Source: Streptomyces sp. man185 | GTDB taxonomy: Bacteria; Actinomycetota; Actinomycetes; Streptomycetales; Streptomycetaceae | Length of the DNA: 64,000 nucleotides | Direction of reading: 5' to 3' | Assembly (NCBI GenBank): GCA_002551355.1 | Contig: NTHE01000019.1 | Span: forward strand, 52,062-116,061 | In this document: in pieces, positions 41,826-50,369 of the stretch | How the letters are laid out: each line of letters begins with the position of its first letter | Numbering within the stretch: the stretch's first letter is position 1 | Translations under genes and position numbers: made by a program | Notes under the pieces: generated by a model | Seen by the model: only the letters and a program-made list of their open reading frames with translations | Databases searched by the model: none | Told to the model about the DNA's origin: nothing

Positions 41826-42956
41826 TCAGTCGGTACGGACCCGGGTCATGTTCCTCTCGGCCGGCGGCGCGTAGTACTCGGTGAACAGCTTGCCCACCAG
41901 CTCGCCCCGGCTGGAGACCCCGACCTTCTCGAAGACCGCCTTGATGTGGTCCCGGACCGTGTGCGGGGACAGGCGCAACTGCGCGGCGATCTCGCCGGTG
42001 GGGAGGCCGCGGGCGATGTACTGGGTGACCTCGGACTCCCGGTCGGTGAGTTCGTACGCGTCCGCGATCAGCGGGACGATCTCCGAGGTCTTCGCGGGCT
42101 CGATCACCACGGCGGACGCGCCGATCCCGCCGTCGGCCTCCCGCAGGCAGGAGGCGTGGCAGACCAGCCAGCGGCCCGCACGGTTCCGTACCCGGGCGCG
42201 GGCCTGGCCTCGGTCCGGCTCGTGGGCCCCCGCGCGGGCCTTCATCGCGGTCGCCTGGATCCAGGCCGGTACGCGGACGCCCTGTGGCGAGGGCACGGCC
42301 GGGCCTTCGGGGAGGGTGTCGAGGTAGGCGAGGGCGTCGTCGTTGACCGACAGCAGCGCGCCTTTCGGGTCGAACAGGAGGAGCCCAGGGCCGTGTGGGG
42401 CATCCTGCAGCGGCTGCGGCGCGGGCTCCGCGAACGAGCGCAGGCGCTTCGCGAGCGGGGTGAGGACGGAGGCGATCAGCCGGGTCTCGGCGGTGTCGAA
42501 GGCCGCGCGCCCCTCGGACCGGAACAGGCTGATGTGTCCCTGCGGGCGGCCCCCGACGCGCAGGACCGCGCGCAGCTCGTCGTGGAATCCGCGCGGGCGC
42601 ATGAAGGTCTCGTAGAGCGTGCTGCGTGTCGGCAGGTCGCCGGTGGTCTGCCGGAGCCCGGCGACCGGCACGGGGGCCCGCGCCAGATCGCGGAACAGGT
42701 TGACGTTCTCGGTGAACAGCTCGGACTCCCAGTAGACGGCGCAGCCGCCCTCGTCCAGGTTCTCCGCGCGGATGGGCGCGGTCATCATGCCGGTCACCGG
42801 GTCGGTGACGCGCCATACCGCCGCGTCGTACGGCACGAGCCTCCGCAGGTGGGCCGAGGCCTCGGCGAACATGCCGAGTGCGTCGGTGGCCTTCCCTGCG
42901 CGGGAGAGCAGTTCCGCCCGGCCGACCGACGTGCGGGAAGACTTCGAACCGGTCAT
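41826..42956 (-). CDS. LuxR-type transcriptional regulator with GAF-like sensor part
   Basis: A 376-residue regulator. The C-terminal LuxR/NarL helix-turn-helix is at about residues 295-355 (TDRESEVTQYIARGLPTGEIAAQLRLSPHTVRDHI). The N-terminal 290 residues look like two sensor domains of GAF or PAS type, without receiver-domain aspartates, so it is not a response regulator. ATG 42954-42956. It is divergent from the FAD oxidase and MFS genes, with an inverted repeat in the 121-base gap, and probably controls them in response to a small molecule. Confidence 0.88.
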   Translation of the reverse strand: MTGSKSSRTSVGRAELLSRAGKATDALGMFAEASAHLRRLVPYDAAVWRVTDPVTGMMTAPIRAENLDEGGCAVYWESELFTENVNLFRDLARAPVPVAGLRQTTGDLPTRSTLYETFMRPRGFHDELRAVLRVGGRPQGHISLFRSEGRAAFDTAETRLIASVLTPLAKRLRSFAEPAPQPLQDAPHGPGLLLFDPKGALLSVNDDALAYLDTLPEGPAVPSPQGVRVPAWIQATAMKARAGAHEPDRGQARARVRNRAGRWLVCHASCLREADGGIGASAVVIEPAKTSEIVPLIADAYELTDRESEVTQYIARGLPTGEIAAQLRLSPHTVRDHIKAVFEKVGVSSRGELVGKLFTEYYAPPAERNMTRVRTD

Positions 42957-42987
42957 CCCTTGAATGTGCCAGGTCCGTCGCGACCCT

Positions 42988-43016
42988 CCAACCCCTCAAT
43001 CAGGGGATGGGGTTGG
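42988..43016. promoter_or_regulatory. Inverted repeat between the LuxR regulator and FAD oxidase genes
   Basis: CCAACCCC (42988-42995) and GGGGTTGG (43009-43016) are perfect inverted copies separated by 13 bases. The site lies in the divergent gap, 32 bases from the regulator start and 62 from the oxidase start, and is a candidate operator for the LuxR-type protein. Confidence 0.5.
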
Positions 43017-43077
43017 CCCTCCCGGACGAGAACACTCCTCCTCATCCGCCGCCCGGCGCGGGAGGAAGGACGTGATC

Positions 43078-44469
43078 ATGGCCGGACTGCCTGGATTGCC
43101 TGGGTCACCTGAACACGTGGGCATCGCGGGGGGCGCCCTGGACGGGCTCGCCGCCCGGCTCAAGGGCGAGGTCCTCACCCCCGACGACGCGGGGTACGCA
43201 CGGGAACTCGCGGGGTTCAACCGCATCGCGCGGCACCGGCCCGACGTGGTGGTCGCCGCTCTGTCGGCCGAGGACGTGTCCGCCGCGGTGTCCTTCGCCG
43301 CCCGGGAAGGGCTCCCGGTCGCCGTCCAGGCGACCGGCCATGGCATCGCCGCGCCCGCGTCCGGCGGGGTCCTCGTCCTGACCCGCCGGATGAACGCGGT
43401 CGCCGTCGACCCCCACACCCGTACGGCATACGTGGAGGCCGGGGCCCAGTGGCACCAGGTGATCTCCGCCGCCGCACCGCACGGGCTCGCTCCACTCAAC
43501 GGGTCGTCCCCGCTGGTCGGCGTCGTGGGCTACACGCTGGGCGGCGGACTCGGACCGCTGGGACGGCAGTTCGGGTTCGCCGCCGACCACGTGACCCGTA
43601 TCGAGGTCGTCACCGCCGACGGGAGCATCCGGCAGGTCACCCGCGACCGGCACGCGGATCTCTTCTGGGCGTTGCGTGGCGGCAAGGGGAACTTCGGCAT
43701 CGTCACCGGGCTCTGGTTCGGGCTGATGCCGGTGCGCCGGCTCTACGGCGGGGGGTTCTACTTCCCCGGGGAGCAGGCGGCGCGGGTTCTGCACACCTGG
43801 CGGGAGTGGACCGGGACCGTGCCCGAGGAGATGACCTCCTCCGTGTCGCTGCTGCGGTTGCCGGACGCGGCGGAGGTGCCGGAGTTCCTCCGGGGGAGGC
43901 TCGCCGCGCATGTGCGGATCGCTTTCACCGGACCGGCCGAGGAGGGGGAGCGGCTCGTCCGTCCGCTGCGCGCGTGCGGTACGCCGTTGGCGGACTCGGT
44001 CGCCGAGATGCCGTACGCGGCGGTCGCCGACATCCACCAGGACCCCACGCATCCGCTCGCCTACCACGAACAAAACCTCGTGCTGCGTGAGTTGGGGCAC
44101 GACGCCACCGAGGCGCTGCTGCGGGCGGCCGGAGCCGGTTCGTCCTGCGGCGATCTGATGGTCGAGGTGCGGCATCTGGGCGGTGCGCTCTCCCGGCCCG
44201 CCGAGGTTCCCAACGCGGTCGGTGTCCGCGAGGGCGCGTACACGCTGTCCACGCTCTCCCCGCCCGGTTCGCCGGACGTGGTCCTGGGGCCGATGGAGCC
44301 GTGGAGTACCGGACTCCGCTATCTGAACTTCCTCGCGGGGGCGGACACCGCCGGGTCGGCGGAGGAGTGCTTCGGCCCGGAGACCCTGGACCGGCTGGCC
44401 CGGGTGAAGGCCGCGGTCGACCCCGGCAACCTCTTCCGGCTCCACCATACCATCGCGCCCCGCCCTTGA
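43078..44469 (+). CDS. FAD-linked (berberine-bridge type) oxidoreductase
   Basis: A 463-residue flavoprotein of the FAD_binding_4/BBE family, which oxidises alcohols, sugars or aromatic natural products with oxygen. The FAD-binding domain contains VQATGHGIAAPASGG, whose histidine is at the usual position of the covalent FAD attachment, and VGYTLGGGLGPLGRQFGFAADHV. The BBE C-terminal segment is RYLNFLAG...RLARVKAAVDPGNLFRLHHTI. ATG 43078 has GGAGGAAGG at 43061-43069. It lies 31 bases before an MFS exporter and opposite a LuxR regulator, an arrangement seen in resistance or detoxification units. Confidence 0.92.
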   Translation: MAGLPGLPGSPEHVGIAGGALDGLAARLKGEVLTPDDAGYARELAGFNRIARHRPDVVVAALSAEDVSAAVSFAAREGLPVAVQATGHGIAAPASGGVLVLTRRMNAVAVDPHTRTAYVEAGAQWHQVISAAAPHGLAPLNGSSPLVGVVGYTLGGGLGPLGRQFGFAADHVTRIEVVTADGSIRQVTRDRHADLFWALRGGKGNFGIVTGLWFGLMPVRRLYGGGFYFPGEQAARVLHTWREWTGTVPEEMTSSVSLLRLPDAAEVPEFLRGRLAAHVRIAFTGPAEEGERLVRPLRACGTPLADSVAEMPYAAVADIHQDPTHPLAYHEQNLVLRELGHDATEALLRAAGAGSSCGDLMVEVRHLGGALSRPAEVPNAVGVREGAYTLSTLSPPGSPDVVLGPMEPWSTGLRYLNFLAGADTAGSAEECFGPETLDRLARVKAAVDPGNLFRLHHTIAPRP

Positions 44470-44500
44470 ACGAGTTGGCCGTCAACCCTTGGAGTCCGTC

Positions 44501-45883
44501 GTGACCACGCACGAGACCGCGTCGACCGCGGCCGCCGGGAGCGCCCCGTCCCCGAAGTCGCTCTCGGACGGGCTGCGTTACGGGGCCCTGTTCGGCCCGG
44601 TCGTCTTCGGTGTCACCGCCGCCGGGGTCGCCCTGCCCGACGTGGCGTCCTCCCTGAACACCGCGCCCACCGCCACCGCCTGGGTGCTGACCGCCCACGC
44701 CCTCGCCCTCGGCGTCGGCACGGCGCTGTTCGGCCGCCTCGCCGACACCCGGGGGGTGCGGGCCGCACTGCTGCTCGGCTCCCTGGTGCTCGCGGCCGGC
44801 GCGGTCGTCTGCCTTGTCGCGCCCGACCTCGGTGTTCTGGTGGCGGGGCGCTTCGTCCAGGCCGTCGGTTCCGGTGCGATGGCGGCCTGCGCCATGGCCC
44901 TCACCGCGTCCGTACCGGCCGTCCGGCGCGCCCGGGCCTTTGCCGGGTTCGGTGCCACGATGGCGGTCTTCTCGGCCGGCGCCACCCTGGCCGGCGGTGT
45001 CCTCACCGAGTGGGTGACCTGGCGCGCCGTCCTGGTCCTGCCCGCACTCTCCCTGCTCGTCGTGCCGCTGTGCCTGGCCGGAGCACCGGTGCGGAAGACC
45101 TCCGAGGGGGAGACGGGCCGGGCCATGGACCTGCCGGGCGCGGTTCTGCTGACGATCACCGCCATGTCGTTCCTCGTGCTCATCCAGTCCTCCGCGCTCG
45201 CGCTGAGCACCCCGCTGGTGACCGCCATCGCCGCCGTACTGCTCCTGTCGGCCGCCGGGCTCACCTGGCGCGTCCGCCGCAGCGAGACCTCCTTCGTGCC
45301 GCGCGCGCTCGTCGCCGACCGCGTCTTCCTGAAGGCCGCCGTCATCGGTGTCGGCGTGTACGGCGGGCTGTTCGCCGCGCTGTACGCCGTGCCGCAGCTC
45401 CTCGTCCGTGACCATGGCTGGAGCGTCCTGTCCGTCGGCCTCTGGCTGCTGCCCGGCGCGGTCGTCGGTGCGGTGCTCTCCCGGCTCGCCGGCCGGCTCA
45501 CCGCGGGCGACCGGGGCAACCGGCTCCTGGGTGCGGTCTCCCTCGTCTTCGCGGCGGCCCTCGCCGGGTCGCCGACCGGTTCGGGTGTCCTGCTCCTGCT
45601 CCTCGGCGCCTCACTCGGCTTCTCCGCGTTCTCCGTCACCCAGGTCTTCACCACCGCCCTGATGTCGGGACACATCGAACCGGCCCGACGCGGCGGCGCG
45701 ATGGGGCTGCTCAACCTCACGTTCTTCGTCGGCGGCGGCGTCGGCAGCGCCACCGCGGGCGCCCTGGCGAAGTCGATGCCGCTCTCCACCGCCCTGGGCC
45801 TGGTGGCGCTCTTCCCGCTGATCGCCGCCCTGGCGGCCTTCTCCCTGTCCCGGCGGGCCGTCTCCCGCCCGCCCCGGCCATGA
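44501..45883 (+). CDS. MFS transporter, drug-efflux type
   Basis: A 460-residue major facilitator with about 14 hydrophobic segments, matching the DHA2-like 14-span class. The loop after span two reads GRLADTRGVRAALLLG (motif A variant), and GAMAACAMALTASVP occurs early in the N-terminal half. GTG 44501 has GGAG at 44491-44494 and gives a short polar N-terminus. It probably exports the substrate or product of the preceding oxidase; this is inferred from the shared transcript. Confidence 0.92.
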   Translation: MTTHETASTAAAGSAPSPKSLSDGLRYGALFGPVVFGVTAAGVALPDVASSLNTAPTATAWVLTAHALALGVGTALFGRLADTRGVRAALLLGSLVLAAGAVVCLVAPDLGVLVAGRFVQAVGSGAMAACAMALTASVPAVRRARAFAGFGATMAVFSAGATLAGGVLTEWVTWRAVLVLPALSLLVVPLCLAGAPVRKTSEGETGRAMDLPGAVLLTITAMSFLVLIQSSALALSTPLVTAIAAVLLLSAAGLTWRVRRSETSFVPRALVADRVFLKAAVIGVGVYGGLFAALYAVPQLLVRDHGWSVLSVGLWLLPGAVVGAVLSRLAGRLTAGDRGNRLLGAVSLVFAAALAGSPTGSGVLLLLLGASLGFSAFSVTQVFTTALMSGHIEPARRGGAMGLLNLTFFVGGGVGSATAGALAKSMPLSTALGLVALFPLIAALAAFSLSRRAVSRPPRP

Positions 45884-45930
45884 CGCCGACCGGCCCCGCG
45901 TGCCCGGCAGCCCGCTGACAGACTGGGCCC

Positions 45931-48333
45931 ATGCCTCCGCCCACCCCCCGCCGTCTCTCCCTCCAGCAGATCGTCGAAGGGCAACGCCGCGCCGCCTTCG
46001 TCGGGAGGGAGGCCGAACTCAACCTGTTCCGCGCGAACTTCGCGCTTCCGCCCGAGGATCCCCGGCACCGGTTCGTCTTCCACGTGCGCGGCAACGCGGG
46101 GGTCGGCAAGACCTCGCTGGTACGTGAATGGCACCAGGCAGCAACGGAGTTCGGGTCGCTGACGGCTTCGGTCGACGAGAGTGCCGACTCCGTGCCGGAC
46201 GTACTCGCCGCCATCGCCGCACAGTTCGCCGAGCAGGGCCACCCGCTCAAGGCGCTCGACCGGCTGCTCGCCACCTACCGGCGCGCGCTCCACGACGCGG
46301 CGGGCCGGCTCGCGGCGGACAACGAGACCTCGGGCGGGGCCCCGTCGCCCGGGGCACTCGCCGCCGCGCAGGCCGGGCTGATCGCGGCCGGGGCGATACC
46401 GGTCGTCGGGGCGCTGGCCGGAGGCATCGACCCGGCGGTCGTGGCGCGGGGTGCGGGCGGGCTGCGGGCGGTGTTCGGCGGGCGGGCCCGGCAGCAGGAG
46501 GAGGCCCGGCTGCTGGTGGAACCGGTCCGGGTCCTCACCCCGGTGTTCGTCGCCGAGATCGACCGGGTCGCGGACGCCGTGCCCTGGATCGCCCTCTTCC
46601 TGGACACCTACGAGCGCACCGCACCCCAACTGGACAGGTGGCTCGCGGACCTGCTGACCCCCGGGCGGTACGGCGAACTGCCCGCCAACCTCGTCCTCAC
46701 CCTGGCCGGTCAGCGCCGCCTCGACCCCGCGCACTGGGGCGATCGGGGTCGCCTGGTCGCCGACGTACCGCTGGGACCGTTCACGGAGGCCGAGTCGCGC
46801 CAACTCCTCAACGAGCGCGGCGTGGTGGCGGAACGCGCCGTACGAGAGGTGCTGCGGCTCTCCGGCGGGCTGCCCGTCCTGGTGTCGACGCTCGCCGCCA
46901 ACCCCGGCGCGGCCGGTGAGGCGAACGCCACCGCCGTCGAACGCTTCCTGGCCGGGGAGAGCGACCCGGCCCGCCGGGCGGCCGCGCTCGCCTGCGCGCT
47001 GCCCCGCCGGTTCGACGAGGACCTGGTCGCCGTCGCCGTACCGCAGGACCGGCCGCACGCCGTGCCGGGGCTCTACGACTGGCTGCACGAACTGCCGTTC
47101 GTCGCCGAGCCGTACAGCGGCCGCTCCCGCTACCACGCCGTCGTCCGGGCCCCGATGCTCCGCCTCCAGCGCACCGGCTCCCCGCAGCGGTGGAAGGCGG
47201 CGCACGACCGGCTCGCCGAGGCCTTCGCGGCCCGCCGGGACGCGGCGGCCGAGGGCATCGACCCGGAACGGCTCTGGGTCGAGCAGCCCTGGCGCCGGGC
47301 CGCCCTGGACGTGCTCTACCACCGGCTGTGCGCCCGCCCCCGCACCGCGTTGCCCGAGGCCCTGCGCGCCGGGATCGAGCTCTGCGCCCAGCGTCCATCC
47401 CGCGCCCGGCACTGGGCCCGGACCCTCGCGGAGGCGGGCGAGGACGCCGACGACGCCGTCCTGCGGGAGTGGGGCCGGGACCTGCTCGCCGCCATATCCG
47501 ATCACGCCCCCCGCCCCACCGCCGTCCTCGGGCTCCTGCTGACCCGGGCCGAGCTGGCCGACACGGACCGGGCGGCCGCCCTCGTGGCGCGGGCCTGGGA
47601 CCGCTTCCGGGCCGGGGAGCTGGACGCCGCGCTGTCCGACCACGCGCGGGCGATCGCCGTGGACCCGCACAGCGAACGCGCCCACCAGGGCCGGGCGGTG
47701 ATCCTGCGGTCGCTCGGCCGCTACGAGGAAGCCCTCGCCGACCTGGACCGGGCCGAGGAGATCGCGCCGGCCTGGGCCTGGGCGGTACGTGAGCGGGGCG
47801 AGACCTACCGTCGGATGGGCCGCCTGGAGGAGGCCCTGACCGTCCTGGACCGGGCGCACGCCCTGGACCCGTCCGACGCCGTGCCGCTGGGCAGCCGGGG
47901 CCTGGTCCGCCATGGGCTCGGCCGCCACGAGGACGCGCTCGACGACTTCGACCGGGCGATCGCCCTGTGGCCGGAGTACGCCTGGGCGCTGGTGCGGCGG
48001 TCCCGGGTCCGCACGGTCCTGGGCGACCCGGTGGGCGCCCTCGCCGACCTGGACCGGGCCGAGGAACTGAACCCCGGACTGCCGGGGACGGAGGGGGAGC
48101 GGGGCGAGGTGTACCGGGCGACGGGCCGGCACGAGGAGGCCGTCGCCTGCTACGGCCGGGCCCTCGCCCTGGACCCCGACTACGCCTGGGCGCACGGCAG
48201 CAGGGCCCTCGCGCTGGAGGCGCTCGGCCGCCTCCCGGAGGCGCTCGCGGACCTCGACCGGGCGCTGGAGCTGGACCCGGGGTACGGGTGGGCCCGTGCG
48301 CAGCGGGAGCGGCTGGGGGCGGCGGGGCAGTAA
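45931..48333 (+). CDS. STAND-type NTPase with C-terminal TPR repeats
   Basis: An 800-residue cytoplasmic signalling ATPase. Walker A is GNAGVGKTS at about residues 54-62, and Walker B is probably ALFLDTYE near residue 221. An alanine-glycine-rich stretch (LIAAGAIPVVGALAGGI) separates them, a feature that looks almost membrane-active. After a winged-helix-like region, about seven TPR units run from residue 545 to the end (DAALSDHARAIAVDPHSERAHQGRA and similar), with strong internal similarity. STAND proteins act as switches in regulation, cell death or phage defence; no effector domain is recognised here. ATG 45931. The following kinase gene lies 43 bases away on the same strand. Confidence 0.85.
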   Translation: MPPPTPRRLSLQQIVEGQRRAAFVGREAELNLFRANFALPPEDPRHRFVFHVRGNAGVGKTSLVREWHQAATEFGSLTASVDESADSVPDVLAAIAAQFAEQGHPLKALDRLLATYRRALHDAAGRLAADNETSGGAPSPGALAAAQAGLIAAGAIPVVGALAGGIDPAVVARGAGGLRAVFGGRARQQEEARLLVEPVRVLTPVFVAEIDRVADAVPWIALFLDTYERTAPQLDRWLADLLTPGRYGELPANLVLTLAGQRRLDPAHWGDRGRLVADVPLGPFTEAESRQLLNERGVVAERAVREVLRLSGGLPVLVSTLAANPGAAGEANATAVERFLAGESDPARRAAALACALPRRFDEDLVAVAVPQDRPHAVPGLYDWLHELPFVAEPYSGRSRYHAVVRAPMLRLQRTGSPQRWKAAHDRLAEAFAARRDAAAEGIDPERLWVEQPWRRAALDVLYHRLCARPRTALPEALRAGIELCAQRPSRARHWARTLAEAGEDADDAVLREWGRDLLAAISDHAPRPTAVLGLLLTRAELADTDRAAALVARAWDRFRAGELDAALSDHARAIAVDPHSERAHQGRAVILRSLGRYEEALADLDRAEEIAPAWAWAVRERGETYRRMGRLEEALTVLDRAHALDPSDAVPLGSRGLVRHGLGRHEDALDDFDRAIALWPEYAWALVRRSRVRTVLGDPVGALADLDRAEELNPGLPGTEGERGEVYRATGRHEEAVACYGRALALDPDYAWAHGSRALALEALGRLPEALADLDRALELDPGYGWARAQRERLGAAGQ

Positions 48334-48375
48334 AGCGTGGGGCCGGGGCCGAGGCCGGGTCGTAGGGTCGGAGGC

Positions 48376-48993
48376 ATGCGGGATGTGCGGGTGGTGCTGA
48401 TCGGCGGGACCTCGAACAGCGGGAAGTCGACCGTGGCCGAGGCGCTGGCGGAGCGGCTCGGGTTCGAGCATCGCTCCACGGACGGCCTGGCCCGGCACCC
48501 GGGACGACCTTGGCGGACCCCGGAGCGCGAGGTTCCGCCCCATGTCGCGGAGCACTACGCGACGTTGACCGCCGACGAGCTCATCGCCTCCGTCCTCGCC
48601 CACTACGAAGGGCTCCGGCCGCGTATCGAGGAGCTGATCACCGACCGCGCGCTGACCGGGGCACCGGGCCTGGTCCTGGAGGGCTCGGCCCTGTGGCCCG
48701 GGTGGGTCGCCCGGCTGGCGGTGCCCCGCACGGCCGCCGTGTGGCTCACCGCCGACGACGCGGTCGTACGCGACCGGGTGCGGGCGGCCGGGCGCTACGA
48801 GGAGGCGACCGAGGAGGAGCGGCTGCTCATGGACCGGTTCCTGGCCCGTACCGGCCGCTATCAGGCGCTGATGGTGGACGCCGTCGAGGCGCTCGGCCTG
48901 GACCGGGTCGACAGCGGGGACGGACGTACGGCCGCTGAGCTGGCCGACGCCGTGCTGGCGGCCGTCGATCTTCAGGAGCGCCCCGGCCGCTGA
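48376..48993 (+). CDS. P-loop kinase-like protein
   Basis: A 205-residue P-loop protein with Walker A at GGTSNSGKSTVAEAL (residues about 10-24), as in small-molecule kinases of the AAA_33/chloramphenicol phosphotransferase-like group and 2-phosphoglycerate kinases. An acidic Walker B region (LVLEGSALWPGW) and a lid with arginines (VRDRVRAAGRY) follow. ATG 48376 is only one base after CGGAGG, so either translation starts with a poor spacing or the true start is upstream at GTG 48337. It probably phosphorylates a small molecule. It could share a transcript with the STAND gene. Confidence 0.75.
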   Translation: MRDVRVVLIGGTSNSGKSTVAEALAERLGFEHRSTDGLARHPGRPWRTPEREVPPHVAEHYATLTADELIASVLAHYEGLRPRIEELITDRALTGAPGLVLEGSALWPGWVARLAVPRTAAVWLTADDAVVRDRVRAAGRYEEATEEERLLMDRFLARTGRYQALMVDAVEALGLDRVDSGDGRTAAELADAVLAAVDLQERPGR

Positions 48994-49153
48994 CCGCCCA
49001 CCGCCCAAAAACGACCTGCGGGACGTCCGTCGACATACCCGTACGTACTCAGGTCGCCCCCTCTACCGCCCGTTCCCGTTCGATTACAGTGCTTGCGCGG
49101 TCGCCCGCAGAGGCCCCGCGCAGCCGAGCACGTGGTGACGGGGAGGGGGCGGG

Positions 49154-50269
49154 GTGAGCACAGGGACCACGGCGGTCTGGGGCCGGGCCGAGCAGCAGGA
49201 CTTCCGCAGCCGGGTCCGCGGGGCCCTGCTCGGCGGGGCCGTCGGGGACGCGCTCGGGGCCGGGGTCAGCGGGCTCGTGCTGGAGGAGATCCGCGCCGCC
49301 CACGGGGCCGAAGGGGTCACCGACTACGTCCCCGCGCACGGCAGACGCGGCGCCGTCACCGCCCTCACCCAGCTCACCCTGTTCACCGTCGACGGCCTGA
49401 TCCGCGCCCAGGTCCGCCGCGACACCGGGGCCTGGCACCCGCCCACCGACGTGCACCGGGCCCATCTGCGCTGGGCCGCCACCCAGCACCACTGGGGGCC
49501 CGACGAACGGCTCGAGGACAACGGCTGGCTGGCCGCCGAGGAGTGGCTCTACGCGCGCCGCGATCCCGCCCGCGAATGCCTGGGCGGCTTCGGCGACACC
49601 GTCATGGGCACCCTCGACCGGCCGAAGAACCCCGCCGCCCGGGACGCGGGCGCGCTCACCCGGTCCGCGCCGTTCGGGCTCCTCGTGGGCTGGGAGCCGG
49701 GGCTCGTGCTCCAACTCGCCGTCGAGTGCGCGGCCCAGTCCCACGGCCACCCCGCCGCCCAGCTGTCCGCCGGAGCCTTCGCCGTGCTGGTGCACGGTCT
49801 CGCGCGCGGCGAGAGCCTGGACGGCGCCGTGCAGAACACGCTGGCCCTGCTCGCCGGACGACCCGGCCACGAGCCGGTGACCGAGGCCCTCCGCCAGGCG
49901 CTTGGCTCCGTGCGGCAGGGCATCCCGGGCCCGGCCCTGATCGAGGCGCTGGGGGCGAGCGACGCCGCCGAGGAGGTCCTCGCCGTCGCCGTTTACTGCG
50001 CGCTGGTCAGCGAGGACGTCCGGCACGGTCTGCGGCTCGCGGTGAATCACAGCGGCCCCTCCCGCGCCACCGGGTCCGTCTGCGGGGCGTTGCTCGGGGC
50101 GCTGCACGGCGAGACCGCGCTGCCGCCGGCCTGGCTCGCGGAGCTGGAGGGGCGGGCCACGCTCCTCGAACTGGCCGACGACTTCGCCATGGAGATGACC
50201 CAGGGCCCGGCCCTGCACAGCCCGGCCGCCGTCGCACCGGGCTGGCTGGCCCGCTACCCGCGCGGCTGA
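49154..50269 (+). CDS. ADP-ribosylglycohydrolase-fold protein with degenerate metal sites
   Basis: A 371-residue protein of the DraG/ADP-ribosylglycohydrolase fold, recognised by RGALLGGAVGDALGAG at the N-terminus and LTRSAPFGLLVG in the middle. In active enzymes two Mg ions are held by TDDT near residue 70 and by GDSDST near residue 315. Here these read TALTQLTLFT and NHSGPSRATGSVCG, so the acidic ligands are gone from both. It is therefore probably a pseudo-enzyme that binds ADP-ribose or a protein partner. GTG 49154 follows the GGGGAGGGGGCGGG tract. Its last four codons lie in the first copy of the 31-bp tandem repeat. Confidence 0.85.
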   Translation: MSTGTTAVWGRAEQQDFRSRVRGALLGGAVGDALGAGVSGLVLEEIRAAHGAEGVTDYVPAHGRRGAVTALTQLTLFTVDGLIRAQVRRDTGAWHPPTDVHRAHLRWAATQHHWGPDERLEDNGWLAAEEWLYARRDPARECLGGFGDTVMGTLDRPKNPAARDAGALTRSAPFGLLVGWEPGLVLQLAVECAAQSHGHPAAQLSAGAFAVLVHGLARGESLDGAVQNTLALLAGRPGHEPVTEALRQALGSVRQGIPGPALIEALGASDAAEEVLAVAVYCALVSEDVRHGLRLAVNHSGPSRATGSVCGALLGALHGETALPPAWLAELEGRATLLELADDFAMEMTQGPALHSPAAVAPGWLARYPRG

Positions 50270-50369
50270 CGGGCGGTCTGCCGACTACCCGCGCGGCTGA
50301 GGGGCGGTCTGCCGACTACCCGCGCGGCTGAGGGGCGGTCTGCCGACTACCCGCGCGGCTGAGGGGCGG
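50254..50369. repeat. 31-bp tandem repeat joining the ends of two convergent genes
   Basis: The unit begins CTACCCGCGCGGCTGAGGGG and ends GCGGTCTGCCGA. Copies start at 50254, 50285, 50316 and 50347; the first three are full length and differ by at most one base, the fourth is partial (about 23 bases). The first copy holds the last codons and stop of the ADP-ribosylglycohydrolase-like gene; the fourth holds, on the other strand, the stop and last codons of the sodium symporter gene. Confidence 0.95.
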
